From Ferranicluibacter rubi (GTDB taxonomy: Bacteria; Pseudomonadota; Alphaproteobacteria; Rhizobiales; Rhizobiaceae), in the NCBI RefSeq assembly GCF_011603255.1, contig NZ_JAANCM010000006.1, positions 248,001 through 312,000 on the forward strand: 64,000 bases of DNA, in the 5' to 3' direction. A program made the translations under genes and the position numbers. The notes beneath the pieces were generated by a model, which worked only from the letters and a program-made list of their open reading frames with translations, had not been told where the DNA came from and made no database searches. Positions 20,123 to 28,934 of this stretch are shown piece after piece. Each line of letters begins with the position of its first letter. Position 1 is the first letter of the stretch.

Positions 20123-21486
20123 CCAGGATATCCCACCCCCCCATTGTCGCCGTTCTCGGCGCGTCCGGTTTGATCGGTGAGGCGATCTGCGGATACCTTA
20201 TGGCGCAAGGCCATAAGGTCGTTCCCGTCGCCCGTCGCTTCACGCCCGTGCAGAATGCCGCCTGGGAAGGTCTGGCCGTTCAAATGCCTCTTGTCGATGC
20301 GGAGAGACCGGCTTTACAGGCGGCGATCTCAAAACTGCAGGCCGACGTCATCGTCAACTGTATCGGTGCGCTTCAGGATGCGCCGGGTTCGCCTGTAGCG
20401 CGGGCCAACCGGGATTTCGTTGCCACACTCGTTGACGTTCTGCAGGACGAGACCAGCGAAAGCCATAGAGATGGGCAGCCGGGCCGAGATCCCCGGCTTC
20501 TCATTCATGTCTCGATCCCCGGAGATGGACGGGACGATCTGACGGATTTCAGCCGGGAAAAGCGAGCGGCGGAGGCGACTATCGCGCGGTCCGGCCTGCC
20601 CTTTATCATCCTGCACCCGGGCTTTGTTTACGCGGAGGCAGCCTACGGCGGTAGCGCCCTGATGCGCGCCTTGGCGGTTCTCCCGTTCGATCTGCCGGAG
20701 GCCCTCGCATCCCGCCCCTTCGCCGTGACGGATGCTCGCGATATTGGCCGTAGCGTGGAGGTCGTGCTGGCGGATTGGACAACAGGCCGGCGCGCGTGGC
20801 AGTCCCACTGGGACATCATGGAAACGGAGGCTTCGACGGTCGGTAGCGTGCTCGCGGGGTTGGCGCGCCGCCTTGCCGGGCCGAAACGACGGATCCGAGT
20901 GCCGGGCTGGATGCTCACGACCGCAAGCCGGGCCGGCGACCTGGTCTCCTGGCTCGGGTGGCGTCCTCCCGTCCGCTCAACGGCGCTTGTGGAGATGGCG
21001 CGCGGCGTCACCGGCGATTCTGCAACATGGCGCCGTGAAACCGGCCTTGATCCGCTGTCGGGGCCTCGCACGCTCGCGATGACGGCAGCGACCGTGCAGG
21101 AGCGCTGGTTTGCCCGCCTTTACATGCTCAAGGCGATGATCATCGGCATTCTCGTGGTATTCTGGGTCGTCTCCGGCGGCATCGCCCTGACGGTCGCTTT
21201 CGATGCGGCGACGCGTATTCTCACGGATCACGGCTTCGCCGAACCGTTGGCAAAGGCGATCACGATCGTCACCAGCCTGATGGACATCTCGATCGGTCTT
21301 GCGATCCTCCATCGCCGAACATGTCGCATTGGCCTCCTCGCAGGCATCGCGCTATCCCTTTTTTACATGATCTCTGCTGCCCTCATCACTCCAGACATGT
21401 GGATCGAACCCCTTGGCGCCCTCGTCAAGACAGGCCCGTCGATCATCCTGATGATGGTCGGGCTGGCTGTACTCGAAGAGCGGTAG
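20119..21486 (+). CDS. NAD(P)-binding SDR fused to DoxX-like membrane domain
   Basis: 455 residues in two parts. Residues 1-300 form an atypical SDR/NmrA-like Rossmann fold starting VAVLGASGLIGEAI, with the glycine pattern GASGLIG. Residues 320-455 contain four hydrophobic segments like DoxX proteins. The architecture is that of membrane-attached epimerase-like proteins of proteobacteria. It overlaps the DUF2269 gene (ATGA) and is followed by a DCC-family gene, so the three may form one membrane redox unit. Substrate unknown. Confidence 0.82.
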   Translation: MTRISHPPIVAVLGASGLIGEAICGYLMAQGHKVVPVARRFTPVQNAAWEGLAVQMPLVDAERPALQAAISKLQADVIVNCIGALQDAPGSPVARANRDFVATLVDVLQDETSESHRDGQPGRDPRLLIHVSIPGDGRDDLTDFSREKRAAEATIARSGLPFIILHPGFVYAEAAYGGSALMRALAVLPFDLPEALASRPFAVTDARDIGRSVEVVLADWTTGRRAWQSHWDIMETEASTVGSVLAGLARRLAGPKRRIRVPGWMLTTASRAGDLVSWLGWRPPVRSTALVEMARGVTGDSATWRRETGLDPLSGPRTLAMTAATVQERWFARLYMLKAMIIGILVVFWVVSGGIALTVAFDAATRILTDHGFAEPLAKAITIVTSLMDISIGLAILHRRTCRIGLLAGIALSLFYMISAALITPDMWIEPLGALVKTGPSIILMMVGLAVLEER

Positions 21487-21565
21487 AAATTCTTGCGGCA
21501 GGCAAAGCGGTTCATTTGTTGGAATGCACTTCTCAGCGGCCATCGAAATCGACTATACATCCGAC

Positions 21566-21991
21566 ATGATACCGACGCCTGATCTAGCGACGCTTTCCAC
21601 CGGTCCCATCATTCTGTTTGATGCCGAATGCGTTTTGTGTTCGGCGAACGCGCAGTTCGTTCTTGAACGAGACCGCAAGGCCGTGTTTCGGTTGGCCTCC
21701 ATGCAGAGCGAGATCGGGAAATCCTTGTATCGCATGCACGGAATGGATCCGGCGGATCCTGCAAGCTTGCTCGTTGTGGATGGAGATCGGATGCGGCGGG
21801 ACAGCGATGCCGTTCTCAGCATTTACGAGACGCTTGGCTTTCCTTGGGCACTCGTCCGGGTGTTCCGGATCGTCCCTGTCGCCTTGCGCGATCCCGTCTA
21901 CCGTTTCGTTGCGCGTCATCGCTATCGAGTATTCGGCCGGCGCGATACGTGCTGGATAGCCCCGAAACACTACAGGGACCGGATTCTCTGA
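21566..21991 (+). CDS. DCC-family thiol-disulfide oxidoreductase-like protein
   Basis: 141 residues from the ATG at 21566. The opening IILFDAECVLCS carries the DxxCxxC motif that names the DCC (DUF393/YuxK) family, and RDTCWIA near the end is a third conserved Cys. Such proteins adopt a thioredoxin-like fold. It lies 80 bases after the SDR-DoxX gene and is probably the third gene of that operon. The in-frame ATG at 21524 is less likely because it adds an unconserved leader. Confidence 0.82.
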   Translation: MIPTPDLATLSTGPIILFDAECVLCSANAQFVLERDRKAVFRLASMQSEIGKSLYRMHGMDPADPASLLVVDGDRMRRDSDAVLSIYETLGFPWALVRVFRIVPVALRDPVYRFVARHRYRVFGRRDTCWIAPKHYRDRIL

Positions 21992-22002
21992 GAGGTAGGA
22001 CG

Positions 22003-22194
22003 TCACTTATCGAAACCCTTCCCGACCGAGAGATCTATCGATGACGGCCGTAGAAGACTAACAAGCGTCGTCTTGCCAGCCCCGGAAAGCCCGAAAAGGC
22101 CGACCTTTTTGCCAGGGCGGATGGTCAGAGAAAGATCGGTGATCACCGGCTTGCCGGACGTGTAGGCGAAACCGATCTCGGAAGCTGTCGGCAT
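22003..22194 (-). pseudogene. ABC transporter ATPase fragment
   Basis: 63 codons reading VITDLSLTIRPGKKVGLFGL, then SGAGKTTLVSLL. This is the Walker A region of an exporter-type ABC ATPase with its preceding beta strand. The frame then turns into unrelated sequence and ends; Walker B, the signature motif and any membrane domain are absent. A relic of a larger gene. Confidence 0.7.
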
Positions 22195-22584
22195 TGAATA
22201 AGCCTCGCCTCTTCTTCATCGTCTGTATCGAACAAACGCGCACCACCAACGATAGATTTCCCGTCATCGGACAGCCGTGCACCTGATGCTAACAGCTTCG
22301 TTCCGACGGGTGCCAGATGACGTCAGTGAGCGTCGCGGAGACGTTCGCGTTCCACCTCCCGTCCAGGGTGGTCCTAAGAGCTCTCGAAGTGCAGAACCCA
22401 GCAATGTTACATTAAGATTTAGTTGTTAGACATATACGGGCGACGGATGGGGTCCGGCGAGGGCGAGCGGTCCGAACGATCATTTGAGGTCGGAGCGCGA
22501 CCGGACTCCGCCGAGGCGTCACACATTCTTTTTCCAGTGCCGCGTGTGGCCTCGCGGCGCGCAGATCCTCAGGTGAAATCCGAA
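22195..22584. other. intergenic region before chemoreceptor gene
   Basis: About 390 bases without a supported gene. An open frame from 22423 leads into the chemoreceptor but has no ribosome site and an unconserved composition. The chemoreceptor promoter should lie here; TTACATTAAGATTTAGTTG at about 22406-22424 is the most A/T-rich part. Confidence 0.4.
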
Positions 22585-24510
22585 ATGCCCCATCCAAACA
22601 TCAAACTGGCGATGAGCGCGATCTTTGGCGTCATCGGCCTCGTCATCGTGATGTTGTCCTGGCTGACGCTGAGCGGCCTTCAGTCCTTGAATTCGCGCAC
22701 AATTGACGTCGCCGACAACTGGCTGCCGAAGACCGCGGCCTCCGGCCGGATCCAGACCGCGCTGAACGATGTGCGCGTCGCCTACGGGCAGCATCTTGTC
22801 GAGACCAACATCCACCGGATGAAAGACTTGCTCGCCCTTGCGCGCGAGAAGGAAGACGCTCTCCGGGCCTCGCTTTCGGCCTACGACGCGATGATCTCGA
22901 CGGATCGCGAACGGCAGATCTTTGCCGCCATCCCGCCGGCCGTTGCTGACTACATCCAACACGGCAGCTACATGCTGGACATGTCCGGCGATGGTGCGAA
23001 GGATCTCGGCGGCTATCTCTTCGGCCACGGCATGCGCGACACTGCGAGCATTGTCGAAACCGCGACGGCGGCTCTCGTTGCCTATGACTCTCAAGGCGCG
23101 GCCGACTCGAAGGCCGAAAGCGGTATGACCTACGAATCCGTCATGTCAAAGATTTTTGGCGCTGCGCTGTTCGTCGGCTTCGTCCTCGTCGCGGCGGCCT
23201 TTTACGTGCTGCGCGGCATTGCCCGGCCGGTCAAGGTCATCACCCAGTCCATGACCCGTCTTGCGGGTGGCGATACGTCGGTGGCTATTCCTTATACGAG
23301 CCGCCCCGACGAGATTGGTCAGATGGCAGGCGCGGTCGAAATCTTCCGTCAGGCGGCGATCGCCAACAAACGTCTGGAAGAAGAAGCAGGAGCCGCTCGT
23401 GTTCAGGGTGAGGCAGATCGTATCCGTCTTACGGCAGAGGCGGAAGCTGCAGCCCAGGTTCGCCTCCAGGAAGCGATCGCAGGTCTTGCCACAGGTCTTC
23501 GCCGCTTGGCATCCGGCGATCTGAGCTTCCAGCTCAATGATGCCTTTGCTCCCGATTTCGACGCTCTTCGTCACGATCTAAATGGCGCCGTCTCGCAGCT
23601 GGCGGAGACCTTGCGTTCGGTTGCTCAGGCAACAACGCAGATTGACAACGGCTCCCGTGAGATCAGCCAGAGCACCGACGATTTGTCCAAACGGACGGAA
23701 CAGCAGGCGGCATCGCTTGAGGAGACTGCAGCGGCCCTGGATCAGATTACGGCAAACGTCTCCAACTCCTCCAAGCGCGCCGACGAGGCGCGTTCGGTGG
23801 CCGTGCAGGCAAATGCAAGTGCTGTCCAGTCCGGCAAGGTCGTGGCCAATGCAGTCGATGCCATGCAGAAGATCGAGCAGTCCTCTAACCAGGTCTCCAA
23901 CATCATTGGCGTCATCGATGAGATCGCCTTCCAGACCAATCTCCTCGCGCTGAACGCAGGCGTCGAGGCGGCACGTGCCGGTGAGGCGGGCAAGGGTTTT
24001 GCCGTCGTAGCCCAAGAAGTGCGCGAACTGGCCCAGCGCTCCGCTAAAGCGGCCAAGGAGATCAAGGAGCTGATCCGCAACGCCTCCGTCGAGGTGAAGA
24101 GCGGCGTCCAGCTGGTGAGCGAAACAGGTGATGCCCTTCGCACGATCGAAGGCTACGTTGTAACTATCAACCAGCACATAAATGCGATCGCTACGTCGGC
24201 ACGTGAGCAGTCCGTTGGGCTTGCAGAAGTTAACACAGCGGTCAACCAGATGGATCAGGTGACGCAGCAGAACGCGGCGATGGTGGAAGAAAGCAATGCC
24301 GCGGGCGCCGCACTGGTTTCTGAGGCCGAGCGCCTTCGCGATCTGGTCGGGCAGTTCCAAGTTGGACATGCCTTGCGACAGACAGCAGCCGTCATGGCGG
24401 CAGGTTCCATGCATCGTCCCGTAGCGTCCCCGGCACGCAAGATTACAGGAAAAGTTGCCCGAGCCTTCTCAGGCAAGGCCGCAGTTAAAGAAGATTGGGA
24501 GGATTTTTGA
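22585..24510 (+). CDS. methyl-accepting chemotaxis protein
   Basis: 641-residue transmembrane chemoreceptor. One membrane segment near residues 8-30, a helical periplasmic four-helix-bundle-like sensor to about 185, a second segment near 190-212, HAMP ([19 protein letters not shown]), a second HAMP-like linker, then the signalling domain with [20 protein letters not shown]. It ends KEDWEDF, an acidic-aromatic tail like the CheR-binding tether of the receptor at 16 kb. The ATG at 22585 follows AGGTGAA. A cheW gene started at its very stop codon (TTGA overlap) but is truncated. Confidence 0.93.
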   Translation: MPHPNIKLAMSAIFGVIGLVIVMLSWLTLSGLQSLNSRTIDVADNWLPKTAASGRIQTALNDVRVAYGQHLVETNIHRMKDLLALAREKEDALRASLSAYDAMISTDRERQIFAAIPPAVADYIQHGSYMLDMSGDGAKDLGGYLFGHGMRDTASIVETATAALVAYDSQGAADSKAESGMTYESVMSKIFGAALFVGFVLVAAAFYVLRGIARPVKVITQSMTRLAGGDTSVAIPYTSRPDEIGQMAGAVEIFRQAAIANKRLEEEAGAARVQGEADRIRLTAEAEAAAQVRLQEAIAGLATGLRRLASGDLSFQLNDAFAPDFDALRHDLNGAVSQLAETLRSVAQATTQIDNGSREISQSTDDLSKRTEQQAASLEETAAALDQITANVSNSSKRADEARSVAVQANASAVQSGKVVANAVDAMQKIEQSSNQVSNIIGVIDEIAFQTNLLALNAGVEAARAGEAGKGFAVVAQEVRELAQRSAKAAKEIKELIRNASVEVKSGVQLVSETGDALRTIEGYVVTINQHINAIATSAREQSVGLAEVNTAVNQMDQVTQQNAAMVEESNAAGAALVSEAERLRDLVGQFQVGHALRQTAAVMAAGSMHRPVASPARKITGKVARAFSGKAAVKEDWEDF

Positions 24511-24590
24511 CGGACGTGAACCCCAGAGCGATCACGGGCGACACGTTCGAGATCATCGCGTTTCGCTTGCACGATCAGGAGTTCTGCGTG
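24507..24590 (+). pseudogene. cheW: cheW, first 28 codons only
   Basis: A TTG that overlaps the receptor stop (TTGA) opens a frame reading [20 protein letters not shown], then HDQEFCV. This is the N-terminal beta-strand pattern of CheW adaptor proteins. At 24590 the sequence changes abruptly into the 3' end of the opposing vapC gene. The CheW fold (about 150 residues) is therefore lost and the receptor must use another CheW. Confidence 0.75.
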
Positions 24591-25005
24591 CCGTCCAAGG
24601 GTTGACGATCACCAGGCCAATGCTCTCGAAATCAGAGACATTGCGGGTCGCCACCGAGGCACCGCGCGACAGGGCGATCGCTGCGATCTGCGCATCGAAC
24701 TGACTGATGGGTCGGCCTGCGCTGCGACGATCCGTGGCGATGGTGGCATAGAGATCCGCTGCGTCGCGATCAAACGGCAGCACACGTCCAGACAGATCCT
24801 CGCCGAAAATCGGCGAGATCGCCGCCTCCAGGTCGCGGCGTCGGCGGCCTTCAGGCAATAGCCGCAGCCCATAGAGGATTTCGGCCTCGGTGACTGCGGT
24901 CGTGAACACCGACAGAGGGGGCTGAGACGACAACCATTCGATAACAACCGTGCTTGGGGACGGCGTGAGCAGCTCCGAGATGACGTTGGTGTCGAGAATG
25001 ATCAC
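24553..25005 (-). CDS. vapC: VapC-type PIN-domain toxin
   Basis: 150-residue PIN-domain ribonuclease. The start MIILDTNVISELLTP holds the first catalytic Asp, TEAEILYGL the Glu, and SQFDAQIAAIA then TRNVSDFE the two C-terminal acids, so the active site is complete. It overlaps the antitoxin gene by 4 bases. After VNPW the last dozen residues (TARRTPDRASETR) are encoded by the truncated cheW read backwards, so the natural tail was replaced at the junction near 24590. The PIN core is unaffected. Confidence 0.9.
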   Translation of the reverse strand: MIILDTNVISELLTPSPSTVVIEWLSSQPPLSVFTTAVTEAEILYGLRLLPEGRRRRDLEAAISPIFGEDLSGRVLPFDRDAADLYATIATDRRSAGRPISQFDAQIAAIALSRGASVATRNVSDFESIGLVIVNPWTARRTPDRASETR

Positions 25006-25250
25006 CGTCCAAAATCCGGCGCGTCGCGAATAGCCTCTCGGGCAGGGATTTCGAGGTCGACACCGCCGACCGGCGCCAGACGTGCGCGGATGGTCTCGGC
25101 GAGATTGCGAGCCGGCCTTTCGCTGGCAGCCAGTGCTACGCGGAGAATATCGCGTGCTTCATCCTCCATAGAGCGGCCGTGCGTGGCGGCGCGTAGGCGC
25201 AAACGCTGCTTTAGCGCATCATCGATATTGCGGATCGTCATACTTGCCAT
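25002..25250 (-). CDS. FitA/VapB-type ribbon-helix-helix antitoxin
   Basis: 82-residue protein. MTIRNIDDALKQRLRLRAAT then GRSMEDEARDIL is the ribbon-helix-helix DNA-binding pattern of FitA/StbC-like antitoxins. The C-terminal half, rich in Pro, Glu and Asp, is the likely toxin-wrapping tail. Its stop overlaps the vapC ATG, the usual order for autoregulated modules. Confidence 0.88.
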   Translation of the reverse strand: MASMTIRNIDDALKQRLRLRAATHGRSMEDEARDILRVALAASERPARNLAETIRARLAPVGGVDLEIPAREAIRDAPDFGR

Positions 25251-25490
25251 TCGGGCGCTCCATTCATCAATGATGGCATTGTAGTCATTGATTGCAGATT
25301 GTTCAATGTCACCTTTGTTCTACAAGGGATCCGCCATATAGGCCGTTGTCTGGTTCTCCGGCTTGCTTCAGGACGGTCTGATCTGCCGCAGGCACGATCT
25401 GCGATTTATGCTTCATCTACATGCCCTATCGACCGGGGGTTTGCGAAAGTTCCGGAAATCCCGTATATTCCGTAACAAAAGAGTTTTATC

Positions 25491-25769
25491 ATGACATCCA
25501 CGGTTACCGCTGCAACGGTTTCGAAAAATTTCGGGGCTTATCAGGATGCGGCCGTTCGCGAGCCGGTGATCATCACCAAGAATGGTCGCCCCCGCACGGT
25601 TCTGATCGCCTATGAGGACTATGTGCGTCTGGCAAAGCATGACCGCCGGGTCGAACTTTCGGTGATGCTCGGCGACGATGACCTCGCCGCCATTGAAGCT
25701 TCGCGAATGGAGCCGGGTCTGGATCATCTCAATGCCGAACTGTTGACGGAGAAGCATGCTGCCGACTGA
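25491..25769 (+). CDS. Phd/YefM-type antitoxin
   Basis: 92 residues. TVSKNFGAYQDAAVREPVII, then TKNGRPRTVLIAYEDYVRL, is the conserved DNA-binding domain of the Phd/prevent-host-death family; the C-terminus is acidic. It overlaps the next gene by 14 bases, as in coupled antitoxin-toxin pairs. The 240 bases upstream hold no gene; the promoter is probably within TATATTCCGTAACAAAAG just before the start. Confidence 0.85.
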   Translation: MTSTVTAATVSKNFGAYQDAAVREPVIITKNGRPRTVLIAYEDYVRLAKHDRRVELSVMLGDDDLAAIEASRMEPGLDHLNAELLTEKHAAD

Positions 25770-26210
25770 ACCAAAGGTCGGCTGGCTGTTTCGGTATTCG
25801 TATCTCTGGCATTGGCAGCATCTCGAAGGCCGGGAGGAAGGCGACAAGAACCGCCCGGTGCTGGTTCTGGCGATCGTCGTCACACGGGAAGACGGAACGC
25901 GGGCGGTGCGGGTTTTGCCTGTCACGCATTCGCCGCCGTCTGATCCGCAAGACGCTGTTGAAATTTCGGCGGCCACCAAACGTCGCCTGGGACTTGATGA
26001 CGAACGCTCCTGGATTGCTCTGACCGAAAGCAACCGCTTCGTCTGGCCCGGACCCGACGTCAGGCGGATGGACGGTGAAACCGGCTATTACGGCGCGCTG
26101 CCACCAGCTATTACGGCGCGCTGCCACCAGCCCTGTTTGAAGAGATCAAGCGCCGGTTTGTCGAGCAGGCGCGGGCGCAACGTCATCGTGCGACGGCCCG
26201 AAGCGAATAG
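25756..26210 (+). pseudogene. PemK-like toxin, frameshifted by 23-bp duplication
   Basis: The first 110 residues (WLFRYSYLWHW, KNRPVLVLAIVV, LPVTHSPP) fit PemK-like plasmid-maintenance toxins. A perfect 23-base tandem duplication at 26084-26129 shifts the frame. Without it the protein would continue YYGALPPALFEEIKRRF and end at the TAG at 26208-26210. With it the frame runs to 26241 with an unrelated tail. The N-terminal core is retained, so residual activity cannot be excluded; the C-terminal helix is lost. Confidence 0.8.
26084..26129 (+). repeat. perfect 23-bp tandem duplication
   Basis: Two adjacent identical copies (26084-26106 and 26107-26129), beginning GCTATTACGGCG and ending CTGCCACCA. 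The length is not a multiple of three, so it breaks the toxin frame. The exact identity of the copies suggests a recent slippage event. Confidence 0.97.
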
Positions 26211-26535
26211 CTGCCCTGTGGCGGTGGGTCTGTTATACTGACCCCGTCTGTTGCCCGTCATTTTCCATCCCGTTCTGATCGTTGCAGCCGTGATTTGCCC
26301 CGACTTTACAGCGTCGGGGAGTCGAAATTCATGACTATCGATACGAGGTAGTTATCGATGGTTAGCACTCCAACCGGCGATCGTACCATGTGGCGAACCA
26401 TTGTGGATTTTGGCTCTAGATTTCAATTGAAGCGCCAAGTGGAATATTCTTCCTTGGGTTTTTGATCTTGCGGGTTCAAAAACAGAGCAGGGGAGGGCGT
26501 CTATCCGGTTGATATCGCGATTGATGCGCCAAAGT
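26211..26535. other. intergenic region with hairpin and TATCGATA motif
   Basis: No supported gene. CCCCGAC (26298) and GTCGGGG (26313) form a 7-base stem around TTTACAGC downstream of the toxin, possibly a weak terminator without a T-tract. At 26331-26345 the minus strand reads GTATCGATAGTCATG, which matches 14 of 15 bases of the right arm region of the large inverted repeat at 30.9 kb. Confidence 0.5.
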
Positions 26536-27180
26536 TTACCATCGGGGATCCGGCCATTCGGCATTTTCCCAAGCAGCGAATTCTCCAGGAGATATCATGT
26601 TCTTTTCGCCGTTCCTCAGTCGCATGGGGTAGAAGCGGTCATACATCGGATCGAAACTGGAAAGGAGCGACGCAAAGCTGGCCTTACGTTGCGCTTTCGT
26701 CCATGAACAAAATAACCCCCCGCGGCTGTTGATCATCTCAAATACTGCAGCCTGTGCTGGATCAAGGCGCTGCCAAAGACTGATAATATGCTCAGTCTGC
26801 GCACCGAAATCTTCGCGCAGCGCCTCTTCGATCACTGCTTCCATAGCATAGGCAATAGATTGTGTTTTGGCCGTATGGCTGAGGAACGCGAGGGATTGCC
26901 TCAGCAGCCTTTGCTGCAGCAAAAGGACTGGCCAAAGGATCTGTACACCGTATCTAACGCCAATTTCTTCAAAATGCTTTGGCGGCTGAATAACCTCACG
27001 CTGCCGCTCAAACGCTTTGCGCACATCGTACGCCAAGCCAAGAAACGAGCCTTCTTTGTCGATGACAAGCGGTGAGCGGTCATTCACATCATGGACGACC
27101 TCATGCAGCCAGGTCAGGGATGTATAGTCTCCGACGAGCAATATGCCAGCGTGGTTTTTGAGCAAACTGTAGGAGAGCAT
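26536..27180 (-). CDS. conserved hypothetical protein (DUF6904-like)
   Basis: 214 residues beginning MLSYSLLKNHAGILLVGDYT. The regular alternation, the phrase GLAYDVRKAFERQREVIQPP and the central WPVLLLQQRLLR suggest a well-folded, mostly helical soluble protein. I recall a similar opening for DUF6904 proteins but cannot confirm it. It lies between toxin-antitoxin modules and 35 bases downstream of a vapC on the same strand. Function unknown. Confidence 0.65.
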   Translation of the reverse strand: MLSYSLLKNHAGILLVGDYTSLTWLHEVVHDVNDRSPLVIDKEGSFLGLAYDVRKAFERQREVIQPPKHFEEIGVRYGVQILWPVLLLQQRLLRQSLAFLSHTAKTQSIAYAMEAVIEEALREDFGAQTEHIISLWQRLDPAQAAVFEMINSRGGLFCSWTKAQRKASFASLLSSFDPMYDRFYPMRLRNGEKNMISPGEFAAWENAEWPDPRW

Positions 27181-27215
27181 TCAGACTGATCCTTTCCGTT
27201 GACGAAGAGGGCTGA

Positions 27216-27638
27216 TCACGCCGTCCAGGGGTCGATGATATCTATTCCGAAGCCTCCGAAATCCTTGGTGTTGCGCGTCGCAAGGATCAATTGGTGAGCG
27301 AAGGCTGTAGCGGCTATCAAGCCGTCCATAGAGGCCAGCCCGCGACCACTTCGCTTGGCGAGCGCCATGAGATCACCCCAAGCCAAAGCGACAGGCCCTT
27401 CCACTGGAATAATCCGATTTTCGAAGCGTTGAGGCAGATCATGCTCGAGCCACTCGCCCAGGGTGTCGCGTTTCCGTCCGCTATCCATCAGAGCGACACC
27501 GCGGCGAATTTCAGCAATCGATACGATGCTGATGAACGTGCGGTCTTCGTCTAACCCATGGAGCCACTTCAGGACGCTCTCATCGGGGCGAGGTTTTGTA
27601 ACTTCCGACAGAACGTTCGTGTCGAGGAGTAGTCTCAT
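27216..27638 (-). CDS. vapC: VapC-type PIN-domain toxin
   Basis: 140-residue PIN ribonuclease. MRLLLDTNVLSEVTKP (first Asp), VSIAEIRRGV (Glu), SMDGLIAATA and TRNTKDFGGF (C-terminal acids) give a complete active site, and the ending IDPWTA is natural for the family. It overlaps the antitoxin gene by 4 bases. Second of the three PIN toxins in the island. Confidence 0.92.
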   Translation of the reverse strand: MRLLLDTNVLSEVTKPRPDESVLKWLHGLDEDRTFISIVSIAEIRRGVALMDSGRKRDTLGEWLEHDLPQRFENRIIPVEGPVALAWGDLMALAKRSGRGLASMDGLIAATAFAHQLILATRNTKDFGGFGIDIIDPWTA

Positions 27639-27901
27639 AGGGACAAGTCGCGCGGCTCGTCGTGTTGTCGCTCAATATCCAGATCGGCGCCACGCAGAGG
27701 CGATGCCAATAGAAACTCGGCGAGTGATCCCCGGCGCGCAGTCTTCTTTTGCCATTCTTCTGCAGAAACAACTACCACGCTCGGTTTCCCATTGCGGCTA
27801 ATAGTCTGAGGCGCCAATTGCGCGCGCTCCATAACCTCTGAAAGCTTTGCTTTCGCGCCAGCGACTGTCCAGTTCATATCATCGTGCGTTGATGCTTGCA
27901 T
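27635..27901 (-). CDS. Phd-type antitoxin
   Basis: 88 residues from the ATG at 27901 (MQASTHDDMNW). WTVAGAKAKLSEVMERAQLA, then PQTISRNGKPSVVVVSAEEW, is the Phd/prevent-host-death pattern. Later starts (27877) are possible. Its stop overlaps vapC. The C-terminal acidic stretch LDIERQHDEPRD is the likely toxin-binding tail. Confidence 0.85.
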   Translation of the reverse strand: MQASTHDDMNWTVAGAKAKLSEVMERAQLAPQTISRNGKPSVVVVSAEEWQKKTARRGSLAEFLLASPLRGADLDIERQHDEPRDLSL

Positions 27902-27983
27902 CGTCTCACCTATAACAAAAATGACTATCGTGACTATAATGTCCAAACGATCCTATTGCAAGCGCGTGGCGGAGAGGGGGCAA

Positions 27984-28275
27984 CTAAAGCCCGGATGCCT
28001 TGGTCAGGTTTACACGGAAGCGATCGCGCCGTCGTTGATATCTCCGAGTCATCTCTGCGGACGCGTGCCCCAGTTGCTTCTAGACATATCGCTCATTGAC
28101 TTTGGCAGGAGAAGCGAGGCCTGCCCGAATGGAATGACCGGAGAACTTGAACACACACTCGATCTCGCTGAGATCACCGCGAACGCCGGCCGCCATTGCG
28201 GCCCGCTTCACCAGCCGAGCCACTTCCTTGTCATTCAGCCTTTCTGGCCTAACCGCTTTGCCTTGTCCCGTGACC
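27984..28275 (-). pseudogene. tyrosine recombinase C-terminal fragment
   Basis: From about 28275 the minus strand reads VTGQGKAVRPERLNDKEVAR, KFSGHSIRAGLASPAKVNER and, after an in-frame TAG (28080-28082, replacing Gln), KQLGHASAEMTRRYQRRR. These are the catalytic HxxR, H and Tyr region of the same integrase family as at 34.5 and 50 kb. The N-terminal two thirds are missing and the TAG removes the tyrosine nucleophile. Confidence 0.85.
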
Positions 28276-28592
28276 CAGACGCCTGCAAGGCGTGCCGTCT
28301 GCGCGAACGCTGCACCAAAAGCTTTCGCCGCGTGTCGCGCCTCAAGAACGAGGCGGTGCTCGACCGCATGGCGATACGTCTTGCCGCCCGGCCCGGCATT
28401 CTGGACCGGCGGCGCGAAAGCGTCGAACATCCGTTCGGCACCATAAAACAATGGATGTATCAGGGCGCGTTCCTGATGCGACGGCTGGAAAACGTCCGAG
28501 GTGAGTTCAGCCTGACAGCGCTCGCCTACAACATCAAAAGAGCCATCACCCTTGTCGCCGTCGCAGGTCTGATTGCCGCCGTCAGGACATAA
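28272..28592 (+). pseudogene. IS1182-type transposase, C-terminal fragment
   Basis: The plus strand reads CKACRLRERCTKSFRRVSR, then VEHPFGTIKQWMYQGAFLMR and LTALAYNIKRAI. This is the C-terminal Cys cluster and DDE_Tnp_1-like tail of IS1182-family transposases (EHPFGTxKxW is diagnostic). The catalytic N-terminal part is absent. It abuts the integrase fragment tail to tail at about 28272, marking a recombination joint. Confidence 0.8.
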
Positions 28593-28934
28593 CAGCCCCA
28601 CTGTGCGCACTTTCTGAACCAAATATGGATGTCAAAGTGCTCAGCAGTGCCTTATCGAGCTCGTTGGGTATCGAAATCCGGAAAATCTCGTCGCCCACTG
28701 AGTTTCGGCATTGAAAAGTGCATGCCATCATTCCTTCAAAGAGTTTTTGGACAGTCTGCCCAATGCGACACTTGTTTTCCTGACTTTTGCAACGTCGCAG
28801 AATAGGGAGTTTTGCGGCAGTCGCAATGATCGCAATCGTCCGCTGGAACCAATTCCCATACCAACGCTTCGTCCGATGGGTAGAGCCCCAGCGGAGTGGG
28901 TGGGTGACCCTGATGCGATAATGAGTTCTCTAAA
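28593..28934. other. intergenic region, nothing recognised
   Basis: About 340 bases with no supported gene, following the transposase fragment and preceding the 3' end of a recombinase gene. I see no clear terminal inverted repeat of the IS element. Confidence 0.4.
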
